NCBI GenBank assembly: GCA_021292165.1
Contig: JAHFWL010000993.1
Location: 43,643 to 107,642, forward strand
DNA: 64,000 nt
DNA from: Shinisaurus crocodilurus
Lineage: Eukaryota > Chordata > Lepidosauria > Squamata > Shinisauridae
Direction of reading: 5' to 3'
The notes under the pieces: generated by a model
The model's input: only the letters and a program-made list of their open reading frames with translations
The model's database searches: none
Told to the model about the DNA's origin: nothing
Made by a program: the position numbers and the translations under genes
In this document: in pieces, positions 35,409-47,104 of the stretch
How positions within the stretch are numbered: position 1 is the first letter of the stretch
How the letters are laid out: every line of letters begins with the position of its first letter

Positions 35409-35447
35409 TACAACTCCCAGCATGCCCCAGCCAGCCATGCTGGGCTC
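35409..35447. mobile_element. Fragment of the hAT foldback family
   Basis: ACAACTCCCAGCATGCCCCA and GCCAGCCATGCTGG match only the central arm of the 135-bp element. Neither terminus is present. Confidence 0.55.
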
Positions 35448-36769
35448 ATATGCTCCCCTTCCTTCTCCACCACCATAGAGGAAAAGGAGGAGATTGGTTT
35501 TTGCTTAAGCACAGTTTAATATATCATTTGAAACTCGCACTGTGGTTAAGTTTAACTATGACTAGTTGAAACAAGCCATCTTCATACACTATGGTTTGCA
35601 CATGTCTTGCTTTAATTAACCATAGTTAAGATTAACCACAGTTTCTTCAGGTTGAGATGACATGGCAAGCTGCAGTCAATCTAAAATGGAAGCAAAAGCG
35701 TCCATACTTCTTCCCATAGGTGAGCTATGAGAGGCAGGGGTGGGAAGCGCGAGAACCCAAGGCTTTTTCTTGTAACACTGAACTATGGTTTAATGTTATG
35801 TCCAAACAAGGCCATTCTTGGAAAGGATGACCCTGTCTGAGGATCCATGAAACTGTAACCTTAAAAAGCCTGTCTTAGAAGAATCCCCCCCCCTTCCTAC
35901 ATCCTGCATTCTCTCCCCCCGCGCCCCCCCCCCCAATCATGCCCCGTCATCCAGAGAATGAGAGTAGAGCCATCCAAACTGCTGCTGAAGTTGGGATTTA
36001 GGTCAGAAACTTTGTTTGGAAGAGGCTGTTCTGTCAATCCTTGCAGTGTTTTCACCACCAAGAGCCAGGCAGGTTTTTCTAGATATGTGGGCGCTGCATT
36101 TGAAGGATTGTTTTTATACCTGTGACTTGACATTTACATGGCTTTCTTTTGTGAAGGCTGACAGCCCTGCTCGCTGGAGCGACAGCTGCCCTACTCTGCT
36201 CCGTACGAAAGGCCACGCGCGAATTCCTGGCATGTTGTCCCGCTTAAAGCTTGCCAGGCCTGACTTCAACATGAATCTCTGCAAAGCTCTGAGCTGGAGG
36301 GATTCCCCCCCCCCCCACCAGCCTTCTGAGATTTATTTTCCACGAGAGAGGAAGGAGGGAAGAGGATAATTTCTAATCATTTTGCTGTTTATTAGGGCAG
36401 CCAATTAGGGCCTGTAGTTGTGAAGGGGAGGATCAAAACATGATTGATTTTTTTGCAGCAAAATTAGGACAAGGCTTCACAGAGGATGTGCTATTCTCAA
36501 TTTAAAGACCCATTTAATTCTTTATTTCTTAGGGGGGGCTTTTATTATGTGTGCTGGTTTTGAAAGAGGTAGAGGGGACAGCTCAGTTCTGAAAGCTAAA
36601 ATCAGCTTAAACTCCAGAATATCACAATATAAGTTCAGCATGTAGGTTTCCAAGATCACGTTCCACAAATGCAGAAACATGGGAAAGCATGAACTGAGAT
36701 ATGTCTGGGTCGAACCACTTCAGGCTGCAATCGAAGACTTGCATATTGAAATGCTCCCCCATACTATAT

Positions 36770-36774
36770 ATACA

Positions 36775-36806
<32 letters not shown>
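36770..36806 (+). repeat. (TA)n microsatellite
   Basis: About sixteen TA units after ATATATACAGTA. Confidence 0.9.
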
Positions 36807-36807
<1 letters not shown>

Positions 36808-37224
36808 GTACCTAGAAAACTAGCATATCAGGGAGAAGGGTTCTAGCCCAGTCCCCTTATTGCCATCTAGTTTTCTACATGCAAGGATTTTTTAAAAAAA
36901 TGTTTTTGCATGGAGGAACATTCAGTCATGTTGTGTCCCCCATTTACAATATGAAATGGTACAGCCCAGACTCAGGTTCCCCCCCCCAATGAGAATTAGG
37001 CCATGATGATCAATTGGTAGATTATTAAATTTGCATAGTGTCCTTCCTTTTTCGTAAAGATATATCAGAAAGAAGCCCCAGATAGGATCTTGTCAGTGAA
37101 GATTCCTGAGGAATAACAGCATCACTAGGAAATCATGTGCAGCCCATTTCTCAGGAGGCAACCTGCAGCCTACAGCAGACATACTGTATCTCTTACTACC
37201 TCATCTCAGCCAGTGCTTCCTCCT

Positions 37225-37230
37225 CCCTCC

Positions 37231-37279
<49 letters not shown>

Positions 37280-37287
37280 CCCCCCTT
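37225..37287 (+). repeat. (CT)n microsatellite
   Basis: Long CT runs with one TTT interruption, followed by a C run. Confidence 0.9.
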
Positions 37288-38159
37288 CCTCTGCTGTTGC
37301 AGGTGCCACAGGGCAGCTCTTGGCCCTGGGGGTGGCAGGCCAGAGATGAAGAGTTGTCCTCACCCAACCATTTAGTTAATGTAGTCATCCATCATGTGTG
37401 TTCTGGGGAGAAATCCTGTCCTCCGTGTAGTCTCCTCGCATGCTACTCCCCTTTCCAAGCTTCAGTTCTTAAGGAAGGTTGTTGAACTGGTCCACTCCAG
37501 CTGTAGGTGTGCCTGGGAACTATCAGCTTCCTTAAACCTCTGCCAGTCTTGCTTTGAGCCTGGAATTTGGCATGAGTCTGCACTTGTGCCCTGGGTTAAC
37601 AGTGCCCACCTTCAGTCAAAACCGAATGCAAATGTGGGGTATATGGAAGGTATTTGCATTTTCATTTGAGTGGCTCTGTTCTATCAACTGACGCAACTTG
37701 TTGTGTTGTGCCTCCTACTTGAGGGTGGTTCTCCTCTGGGTGGTCATTATACTTGTGCCTTAGGTTAGTGTCTGCATTGGCTGTCTGATGTCTTCTAGGC
37801 TAAACTTAAAAGTACTGCTATAAAGCCCTTAGTTCATTTGATAGATTTCTATCCTGCTTTTCTCTCCCCCGCCCAACCTTTTTACACTTTATTTTTCTAA
37901 TATTTTTGCAGTGCAATGAGCATGGGCTTAAACATGGCCTGAAAAAGTTAAAGAAAACAAACAAACCCCAATTCAGTTAAGAAGCATAGAGTGCAGAACT
38001 GCAAAACCTTCAAGCTGAAATTATTTTCTCTTAGCAGATCAACAGCATCTTATAATGATCTGGCGGGGCTTGGGTGTGGGACATAGGATCAACATACCAC
38101 AAAAGATCAACATACCACAAAAATGGGTACCATGTTGCATATAATGTTTCAGGTTCTGC

Positions 38160-38330
38160 ATAACCCTGAACAACTCTCATATTCTATCCTGCTTTTGTAT
38201 GAAACCATATTCAAAGCGGTTAACAATAAATCCCAGTAGAATCACAATCTAAAACAGACATAATAATAACAATGGAATGGAAATCATAACAGCATCAGAA
38301 TGAGTTAAGTAAAACGCTTCAAACGCTGCA
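38160..38330 (-). mobile_element. LINE 3' tail (minus strand), degenerate
   Basis: ATTCTATCCTGCTTTTGTAT, AAAGCGGTTAACAATAAATC and A-rich stretches follow the same order as the 43258-43380 and 49427-49545 tails. Confidence 0.45.
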
Positions 38331-38685
38331 ACTATTGTCAAGCAAAGACCCACTGGAAGAAGTGTGTCTTGAAATCCCATCTAAATTTGGGCAGAGAAGG
38401 CAGATCTCCCCAGGGATGGTGTGATGCCCACCTCTCACTGTGATTCGAACCCGAAGCTTTATATGGTCAAATCCCGATGCTGCCACCGCCTGTGACGCCC
38501 CTCACCGCTCACCACCACCTGTCAACCCCCCAAAATCCACAATCTCCGAATTTCCTCCGCTGCCACCAACCCCTTCAGGGTAACCAACTCAGACCACTCC
38601 GTTTACCGTAAGTTTTAAAAAGGAAACAAGTTTCTTTTCAACCAAGGGTAGGGAAATAGATCGTGTTAATAGGTTCTAAACGTTG

Positions 38686-38686
<1 letters not shown>

Positions 38687-38720
<34 letters not shown>
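38687..38720 (+). repeat. (TC)n microsatellite
   Basis: About sixteen TC units. Confidence 0.9.
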
Positions 38721-40007
38721 GACCCCCCTCAGACTTCTCTCAGCTCTCAGACTGCCTTCTCTCCCCCTCTCTCCAGACTCCCAACTCCTGCAGATCACTT
38801 CCACCGCTCTCCCAAACAGCACCGCCCACTGTTTCCATAACACAGGCGTCACACCCCCACTCACTCTCTCAGCCAATCAGCAGGCATCTCAACATTCCAC
38901 GCTCCTCTCACACTCCCCCCCTCCCCTCACATACTTATAGCTATAACGCTTTGCCCATGGGCAGGGGCATGGCAGATGGCATTCCGTGGATTTGGCAGCA
39001 CCCCAGGAAACGCCCTGTCTTTCGTGCCCACCAGCTATACTTCTCACAGCCAGGGTTGACTGCTGAAGCTGACATTAAGGCACAGGCAGGTCCATAAGAA
39101 GAGCTGGTGGTTCGGGGTCTAGGCTGTTTAAGAACCTGAGCCTGCATTACCCGAGAGTTGAGCTCGCTATGCCCTAAACCGCCTTGGGCCCAACATATCT
39201 GAGAGGTGGCCTCTGCCTCTAGGTCCCACTGCAGTTGTTGAGCTCAGCCAAGAACGGCCTCTGACACCCTTCGAGTCAGACCAGTGTTCCCAGTGGTAGC
39301 GCTCTAGTAATGGAAAGCCCACCTCCTGGAGACTTGCCAGATCCCAAATCTTAGAATGATAAAGTTAAGGCTATAGAAAATAATTCCCCCAGCCTTATGT
39401 GGTTCATAATCCATTCTGTAGGCCCGTCTGCCTACATGGATACAGCAGAGCATGAGATGGAAAACTACAGCCTCTGTCTCCCATACTCAGCAGCATTCCA
39501 AGCGTCTCGGGTTACAGCCTCTCCAGCTTACGTGCTTGCTCTAGCTTCACTGTAGCTAGGAATTTAACTCCAGGATTTCTTTCTATCTGTTTATTCTATT
39601 TCAGAGTAAATACAAAACTCCTAATTTACAGTCTACATTGCATAGCATAGTCCAGTGGATAAAGTCCACCCTAGCATTCAGAGCATCAGAGAGAAGACCA
39701 GAAGATGCATACAGCAAGCAATCCTTCTCTCAATAACAAGTTACAGGAAATCGAAACTTAACAATCATAATACGTCATCAGAAAGTACAAACCATGTGAT
39801 CAGCTCATATTTCTGTCCAGCCCACTTTTCCCATGAGAAAGAGAATAGCAGTTTCAGACTAAACACGATTGCTATCGAAACCATCCTGTACCTTTCCAAA
39901 TGAAAACACTTGTGGCACAGCTGTTGTTGTGTTACATGTCCCAACAGATAATACGTGTGGCAGGCAGCTCCACCAGTCTTCCTTTCCTTTCCAAGATTGC
40001 TTTAGGA

Positions 40008-40142
40008 CAGTGTTCTCCAAGCTTGGGTCCCCAGATGTTTTTGGCCTACAACTCCCAGCATGCCCCAGCCAGCTATGCTGACTGGGGCACGCTGGGAGTT
40101 GTAGGCCAAAAACATCTGGGGACCCAAGCTTGGAGAACACTG
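40008..40142 (-). mobile_element. hAT-type foldback MITE, 135 bp
   Basis: CAGTGTTCTCCAAGCTTGGG at one end and CCCAAGCTTGGAGAACACTG at the other share the AAGCTT variant in both arms. The flanks CTTTAGGA and CTTTAGGG match at seven of eight bases. Confidence 0.9.
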
Positions 40143-40604
40143 CTTTAGGGTGAAAAGCAGCCACAGGAGGCTGGAACTGAGAGTGGGTGACTAGTAGCGG
40201 GAGAGGCTGCATAGTGCTCAAGGACGAGCATCTGGAACTATTTGGGGAATGTGCAAGCTGTATGGTGCGGATTCTCTCCCCCACCCCAAAAAAGAAAAAC
40301 CTGGGAGTGGTGGTGAACAACCTTCATGCAGGCTGCAGACTTTACAAGGGCCTGTTGAGGACTTTCCTCTGTGGACCCCCCCCCTAGAAAGGCCAAAAAG
40401 GGGCCCAGCATGTCTGAAGACCAGCTGAAACACAACACCCTCATCATGATGCTAGGTCCACAGTGCAAAGAAGCCTCCCCCCACCCCATTTTCGTTCAGC
40501 ATCAGTGCAGGGGTCAAATCCTGTAGAAATCCACCAAGTGTAGGCATGCAGCCTTATCCCTGGAATTCCTCCACCTGGTTTCGACTGTCTTTACCTATGC
40601 TGTG

Positions 40605-40622
40605 TAGAGAGAGAGAGAGATG
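40605..40622 (+). repeat. (GA)n short microsatellite
   Basis: AGAGAGAGAGAGAG run. Confidence 0.8.
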
Positions 40623-41289
40623 TTCAGGGGGAGAGTGACAAACAATTCTTCAGTTTATGGGGACTTAATCTGACATCCCCAGATGTATTACGGTACATCT
40701 ACTTCGGCACAGTTGTTTATACTTTTGAAAGGCAGGAATGGAGCCTCTGCAGCCATCACACCTGACAGCGTTTGACGACCAGAAACAGAACGGTGTGGCC
40801 AATTAAGACCGGGAGGTGAGCCCAACCAAGGCAATCTGTCAGTTTGTCAGTGGCTAAGCTCCCAAGCCTGCGGTCTCAGCTGGGGTGCAGGAGGGTAAAA
40901 CTGTAGCGGCCATCTGTTGAATAATCAATATCGGAGGGCCTCTGTGGCTGCCCTTGTGCTTGTCGGCTTCCAAACGCTTTGCTGGCTTAATGTTCTCTGG
41001 ATACCTCTGATCAGTCCTGCAAAATGTATGATGAGAATCAGGGTTCAGGAAAAGGTGAGCCTCCAAATTCAGAATTCATGGCTGGGAAGCGGCCAGCCGA
41101 GCACTGAATGCCGAGCAGGAGGCTGGCGCAAGCTTTTGGGTGTTGGCTGTAAGTGCTACTCTGTGGCCAGGAGGCGAAAAGGCTCTCTTGCTGCTTGGGT
41201 AACTCAGCACATCGGTGGTCCCGTAAAATTCCTTTTGTGGACCAAGGCTGCCATTATGCTAGATTGATTCATCAGGACGGGCTGCTCTC

Positions 41290-42030
41290 AAACAAGTTAA
41301 ATTCCATCATACTTGGCTTGCCTTAATTTAAAAATGAATTTAGCTACCTCTGAGCAGACATTGGTTTTAGTGTTTTGAAGAAGTGACATTTCCCCCCGCT
41401 ACTAAAGCAGGCTAATGAAGCTGTATCAGTGCCCTAACTTGAGCAGTATATAAAGATTAGTAAATAAGACCCCATTAAAAATACTTATAATGTAAGCAAC
41501 ATGGGTCCCAGTAGCCTTCCTAATGTCCATTAATGCTTATTCTGAGGATCAGAGCTCATTTTACTGAGCCATTTAGTCAAACCGTGCGATTATTTAGAAA
41601 GTTAATTCATGCATACTAAAATCGAGCTTAAGTAATGCAGAGGGTAGGAGGTAAAACTCTATGGAGATGATAGTCCTTTTTGTTATTTAATGATCAGCCA
41701 TAATTAACTTGCAAATTTGAAATAATTAGAACAAATTAAAGGTATTTAACTTTGCCTCCCTAAAGAAAAATTCAAATTGCACCAAATGCAGCTTTAAATT
41801 ATTCAAGTCTCAGAGGTCTGTGCTGGGTTTTCTCTCCCCCCCACCTCACTTTTCCCCCCTACAATGCCTTTTTCTATGAGGAGAATACCAATCTGCTTTT
41901 TGTCAGAAAGCATCCTATCAAGTAATTGTTCTTTGTGTCTAATAAATGACAGCTATTCTTCTTGGTAAAAGTATTTTAGTCTCTGAAGACTACATCAGCA
42001 TTTCCATGGCATTTTAATTCAATAAAACAA
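41290..42030. other. Candidate conserved non-coding block
   Basis: A long AT-rich, repeat-free stretch with TAATTA and ATTTGCA-like cores and no reading frame or named element. Its first part (41314-41354) is duplicated exactly at 42780-42820. Conservation is an inference from texture only. Confidence 0.3.
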
Positions 42031-42319
42031 AAGGTTAACTTCCCCCCCCTTCTCGCTCCCCCTCACCCCCCCCTTACTTCTTAAGGAATGCAAATCCTTG
42101 GAAGTGGGTCCTAAGTGACATTTTAAAATGTGCCATTCCAGCTGAAAGGAGATATCTGGCTATGGGGCAAGTTCGGGAGGGGGGGTCCATATTGGTTGGG
42201 CGGAGCTTAAGTAAACAATGTGGTGGTGGGTAGTCATTTTATACTGAGGTTCTCTTTAACTGTGTTCTCCCATCGGGTTGCCCCCATGTCTTACCTTGTT
42301 GTTCAGCAGCTTTATCTCA

Positions 42320-42470
42320 CCGTTTAATTATTTATTTATTACAATAATTTATATGCCACCTTTCAGGCTACACATCCTACCAAGGTGGCTTGCAGGTAAC
42401 ATACTACTAATAATATCACAATAAACAGTATTAACAAATAAAAATAAAATAAAATACCGCTAATAGGTAA
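42320..42470 (-). mobile_element. LINE 3' tail (minus strand)
   Basis: TTATTTATTTATTACAATAA, ATGCCACCTTTCAGGCTACA and CCAAGGTGGCTTGCAGGTAA, then A-rich sequence. Confidence 0.5.
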
Positions 42471-42689
42471 GTAAGTCATCTGGATCCTTCCTGCAGAGCG
42501 GTTGGTGGAAGATGGCCCCCGGGGGCAGGGAGCGTCCCGCTGGAACAGGACAAAAAGTGCCTGGTGTTGTCTTCATCTCCCTCCTTCCCTCTCCTGGAAT
42601 TCTTTCCACCGGACCGTTGATGGTAGATGGCCCTGTGGGGGTGGTGGGCACCGAGTCCAGCCAGGTCAGGCCTGAGGTCTTCTTCACCT

Positions 42690-42779
42690 AGAAATTTATT
42701 TATTTATTATATTTATTATATTTACTAATCGCCCATCTGGCCGGTCACCCAGCCACCCTGGGCGATGACCCGGCCACCC
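42690..42779 (-). mobile_element. L2-type LINE 3' tail
   Basis: The complement of the 29240-29310 tail: ATCGCCCATCTGGCCGGTCA and CCCAGCCACCCTGGGCGATG, with a terminal TTATTTATT. The last piece, GACCCGGCCACCC, repeats the motif once more. Confidence 0.65.
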
Positions 42780-42880
42780 TGGCTTGCCTTAATTTAAAAA
42801 TGAATTTAGCTACCTCTGAGAAATGTGCCATCCTGACAGGGAAGGCCACGAACCTATTGATGTACTTACCATAAAAGATG

Positions 42881-42992
42881 GAATATAGGAAGTTGCCTTA
42901 TACAAATCAAGAGTATGAGTCCATGTAACCCAGCACTGTCTGCTCTGATTGGCCAAGAGCTCTTCAGGGTTTCAGGCTAGAGCACCTTTCCC
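42881..42992 (-). mobile_element. tRNA-Ala-derived SINE fragment
   Basis: AATATAGGAAGTTGCCTTAT, GAGTCCATGTAACCCAGCAC and TCTTCAGGGTTTCAGGCTAG match the 3' half of 7738-8069. The tRNA head is missing. Confidence 0.6.
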
Positions 42993-43052
42993 AGATCAAT
43001 TTCAGTTGCTTTTTCTCATTTATATATCACCTTTCAGCAAAAGTTCCAAAGC

Positions 43053-43079
43053 AACACACACACACACACACACACACAA
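43053..43079 (+). repeat. (CA)n microsatellite
   Basis: About thirteen CA units. Confidence 0.9.
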
Positions 43080-43257
43080 TAATATAAAAATATCAAATAT
43101 ATCAAATATATTTTTTATAAAATATAAAAAACTATAACAAATATTTGCAGCAGAAATTACGTAATTCTGCTCCCACAAGTTTTCTGGGAAGTGACGGGGT
43201 AAATGAACCTCCTGAGTGAGAGCGTTCCACAGTTCTAGAGCTACAGCAGAAAAGGCT

Positions 43258-43380
43258 CTGCTCCTTTCATTTATTACATTTCTATACCACCCAATAGCCA
43301 AAGGTCTCTATGCGGTTTACAAAGATTAAAACCTCATACATACAAACATATAAACATGCAGCACACAGAGAGACACACAT
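43258..43380 (-). mobile_element. L2-type LINE 3' tail
   Basis: TTTATTACATTTCTATACCA, CCCAATAGCCAAAGGTCTCT and GCGGTTTACAAAGATTAAAA are the complement of the tail at 4330-4414. Confidence 0.6.
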
Positions 43381-43381
43381 A

Positions 43382-44388
43382 CAGTAATACCTTGGATTAC
43401 GAGCATAATCCGTTCCGGAGCCATGCTCGTAATCCAAAGTACTCGTACATCAAAGCGAGTTTCCCCATTAGAAATAATGGGAACTCAGATGATTCGTTCC
43501 ACAACCATTTAATCACTGCTTTGCCGGCTCCCTGGCAGGGAGCCCCATGGAGGGAGCCAGCAAAGCAGTGATTAAATGGTTGTGGGGCTAATGGGGAAAC
43601 TCACTTTGATGTGCTGGCTCCCGGGCTCCCGGCCTCGCCTCGCCTCCGCTCGCTCTGCTAGCACCTCGCACGCTGCCATGCCGCCCCCGCCTCTCCCTCC
43701 CTTTGCAAGCGGCGGCCGCGTCTCATCTCCACGCGTCTCCCTGGCAGGTGCGTTGCGTCACTGACGGGGCCGGATGTGACGCGACGGGACCGCCACCGCT
43801 TGCAAAGGGAGGGAGACGCTGCAGCCGCCGCTTGCAAAGGGAGGGAGAGGCGGGGGCGGCTCCCTGGCAGGGAGACGCGTGGAGCCGCAGCCGCCGCTTG
43901 CAAAGGGGGGAGACGCTGCAGCCGCCGCTTGCAAAGGGAGGGGGGGGCTCCACGCGTCTCCCTGCCAGGGAGCCGGCAAAGCTTTGCCGGCTCCCTGGCA
44001 GGGAGACGCGTGGAGACGACCCGCGGCCGCCGCTTGCAAAGGGAGCTGCGGCCGCTGCTTGCAAACGCTCGCTCTGCGCTTGGCCTCCAGGGAAGCTCAG
44101 CCGGCTGGTGCAGCAGCACGAGGCTGCGGCTGAGCCCGGTTGCGCCGCGCCTCACCTCCAGCGAAGCCCCGTGGAGGCGAGTCACGGCGCGGCCGCTCGC
44201 TCAGCCGGCGCCTCGCGTTTCTAGCATAAATTTACATTTGAAAGACATCTCGCAACAGGAGCCACATGCGGCAGCAGCAGCTCGTGTTGCGAGACTTGCT
44301 CGTTTTTCAAATGCAAATTTAGGCCAAATTTTTCCTCGTCTTATGAGAAACTCGTAAACTGGGTTACTCGTAATCCGAGGTATCGCTG
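43382..44388. mobile_element. Mariner/Tigger-type MITE with expanded GC-rich core (1007 bp)
   Basis: It opens CAGTAATACCTTGGATTACG and closes TCGTAATCCGAGGTATCGCTG (shown in part), with TA on both sides. The core (about 43504-44220) is very GC-rich. CTCCCTGGCAGGGAG, GCGTGGAG and CCGCTTGCAAAGGGAG recur there in both orientations, and a large inner hairpin spans 43502-43588. No transposase is visible. Confidence 0.8.
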
Positions 44389-45189
44389 TATATCTAAAAA
44401 CCATTTTAAACAACAAGAAAAAAAATCAAGACCTGATTAAAAACTTCAAACCACTGCAATGCAGTACCTCCCACTCCCAGCTCAGATAGTTGCCCCAGAA
44501 GGTTACCATGGTCGATGGTATCAAAAGCCACCATCTGCTCCCAGCAGATGACAACCTCCCTTTGTGCCTGTCCAGCAGCTGGAGCAGGGCTCTTGTTAGC
44601 TGATCTCGGAATTTGCGTGTGGGAAGTTTAAAACCAGCAATCTGATGCCAAGGCTTGAACCTGTGCCCTTCTGCACACAAAGGATGTAGCCATCTTTCTC
44701 ACGGCTAGCGAGCGAAGAATGACCTGTACGGGGTTTAAATTGCCACAAAGTAGGTTCATAGGTGTGGCTACCCAGAGACACCCTGCATACCTCACTCTTG
44801 TACCTCACTGGGAGTGGAAGCCACGCAAGGACTGTTGGTCTCAACATCTGCCCCAGTTAGGAGGGTTTTTTTGTGTGTGGGGGCCCCCACGGGTAACTCC
44901 AAAAATCTCTCAAGGCTGAGCCACCCCAACCCAAGTCGTTAATACATTAAATTAAGTTATTTAACTCTGGGGTGCAGAACCTTTTTCAGCCTGATGGCCG
45001 AATTCTATTTTGGGGAAGTGTTTTTCTCCTCTACCCGTGTCCTATTTAACAGTGAAGAGAGTGTACAGTGGCAACTTAGTGGAGGAGGATTTGTGTTTTT
45101 AAAAAATGCTTTTATGCCACTTATTTGTTGGGCTGCCATTGAAGATGCTTCAGAAGCTTCTGTTGATGTAGAATGCCTTTGACTTCCTT

Positions 45190-45545
45190 CTAGTTGGTGT
45201 AAGAAAGAGGGAACTTAATCAACTTTGCACTGTACTGGCTACCAGTGTGTTTCTGGCCCCAGTTCAAAGAGTGGCTTCAGACTTTTTAAAACCTTTCATG
45301 GCCTGAGTCAAACATGCTTTAAACAGAGTGAGTCTGCTGTCTGTTCCTCTCTCTGTTCCTGTATAGAGGCAGGTAAGATCATCTCCTGATAGAGTTAAAA
45401 GTTCTGTAGCAGAGACCCAAGGCTATGTAGATATAGGCCTACAATTATGGAACAGTCTGCTGAACTCTTTCTTGGGCTTGGGAAAAAAACATAGGGCCAT
45501 TCTGTTCTGCAAAGCTTTTAATAATCGAGGCTTGAAGGCCAAACT
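45190..45545 (+). mobile_element. L2-type LINE ORF2 remnant
   Basis: Broken frames give LHCTGYQCVSGP-like text matching the LHWLPV region, then FKTFHGLSQT and later PTIMEQSAEL, where intact copies have LWNSLP. Degenerate throughout. Confidence 0.5.
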
Positions 45546-45627
45546 AGACATAATGTTAATTGTGTGAATGCACATTTGTACATGTTTGTTATGCATACAG
45601 CAGTTGTGAGAATGCCTCTGGACATAC

Positions 45628-45663
<36 letters not shown>

Positions 45664-45912
45664 GTGTGAAAAAGGGAATTTTAATTATCTCTCCCTGCCA
45701 CAGTCCTAACAAAAATGCCTCTCCAAAGCTGCTATTTGTATTTCAAGCAAAGCCCCCATTGGGGCCAGCGGAGGCTCCCTTTGAACTACAAATAGCTTTG
45801 TGGTGCAGAGAGAGAGAATTAAACTTCCCCTCTCCACCCGCCATGGACCCGAAGCTGCTTCGGCTTCTCCACAGCTGCTATTTGCATAACAAAAACTGTG
45901 CACATTAACTGG
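45536..45912. repeat. Interspersed repeat, copy 1 of 2
   Basis: GCCAAACTAGACATAATGTT, then AAATGCCTCTCCAAAGCTGC, ATTTCAAGCAAAGCCCCCAT and GCTGCTATTTGCATAACAAA. The same order recurs at 52017-52411. The arms are partly self-complementary. Confidence 0.6.
45629..45666 (+). repeat. (TG)n(AG)n compound microsatellite
   Basis: GTGTGTGTGTG followed directly by a longer AGAGAG run. Confidence 0.9.
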
Positions 45913-46942
45913 GCACCGTATAGAGTTAGATAGTCAAAAATAATGTGTGTCCCCCCCCCACCTGCGCAAGACTGTACAAGCTAAAATAGACAATGTGGGA
46001 CAACAGAAGGACGGAGGATGAGCACAGGTATATGCTGTTTCAGATACGTCAAACTCGGTTGCAGCTGAGCAAGAGGATTAGGAGAGTAAGTCAAAGGCCT
46101 TGTTTAAAAGGCGGGCTTTGATGAGGTGCTTGAAGGAGAAGAGGGAGTGGTGGGAAAATCAGATTGACCAAAATGATTACAAGAATTCCTGGAGATGGAT
46201 TGTGGGTTCTGGAATTGCCCTTCACTGCTGACTGGGAGGGTTGGGAGGGACTCGGAACTGTGCCAACAGATACCCAAAATGGAATGGGACGGTGGTGAAA
46301 AGCTCTCCCCACCTCAAGCAAATGCTCACTCATTCAGAGGGAAGATGCCCTCATATTTTGAGGCTCTACAGCGTTGACGCCCTTGAAAGCCATACTTGAT
46401 ATTAATCCTTTTCTTTCTTAACTTCTGGTCCTTCAGGCTTTTGCTCGGTTAAGAGCTGAAGGGTCAGACCCCAAGGCCTTGTTAGCAGAGCTTGCTATGC
46501 TGTACGTTTTTTATTTCTTTTCCATCCTGTCCTTTAAAATTAGCAATTTAATTTTTTCCCTCTCTCTGGCACTTGTAGTGCTACTCAACCCTGAAAGCAA
46601 TATTCCATCCTAGAGGTAACCTTGCCTTGTCAAGAGAAGCCATTTGAGTGTTCCAGCAAAGTAACTTCCTCCCACTAATTTTGCAAGTCAAAGGTCACCC
46701 TCTTCAGAAAACAGGGCTATCAATTCTAATTAAAGCTTTACCCTGGAAACCCAGAAAGTGCCAAAATAACGACTGGCTTCTTAAATATCTTTTAAACGAT
46801 GCTAATTGTGCTGAAACTCCTGGGTGAAAGAGAGTGCCTCTGATATTTTTGAGGTAGAAATGTTTTTTGCAAACTGTAGGAGCCAGATAGATTTCCCCAG
46901 GAGACAAGATTGGGATACCTGTGCAGCCCCATTCACTTAAGG

Positions 46943-47104
46943 ATCATAGGATCATAGAGTTGGAAAGGGCCTACAAGGCCATTGAGTCCAACCCCCTGCT
47001 CAATGCAGGAAACTAGAGGAGGGGGTCTCCCATCCAAGTAATAACCAGGCCTGACCCTGCTTAGCTTTCCACACTCAGACAAGCTGAGCCAGCGTGAGCC
47101 ACAG
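46943..47104 (-). mobile_element. 5S-rRNA-derived SINE
   Basis: TCTCCCATCCAAGTAATAAC and CCTGACCCTGCTTAGCTTTCC are the complement of the 5S-like region; ATCATAGAGTTGGAAAGGG is the tail. Confidence 0.85.

Noticed and set aside
37225..38720. CT/TC arrays as a CRISPR-like or satellite structure
   Set aside because: They are simple dinucleotide microsatellites without spacers.
43658..44357. Overlapping open frames of 113-193 codons on both strands
   Set aside because: They follow from the GC-rich inverted repeats inside a mariner-type MITE; the Arg/Pro/Ala-rich products are low-complexity and mirror each other.
46437..46507. Exon-like stretch after TTCTGGTCCTTCAG, open as AFARLRAEGSDPKALLAELA
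   Set aside because: In the phase required by the flanking KIAA1328 exons it hits a stop after four codons, and the only nearby donor (TAC|GTTTTT) is poor. It could be a cryptic or unrelated exon, but this is not supported.
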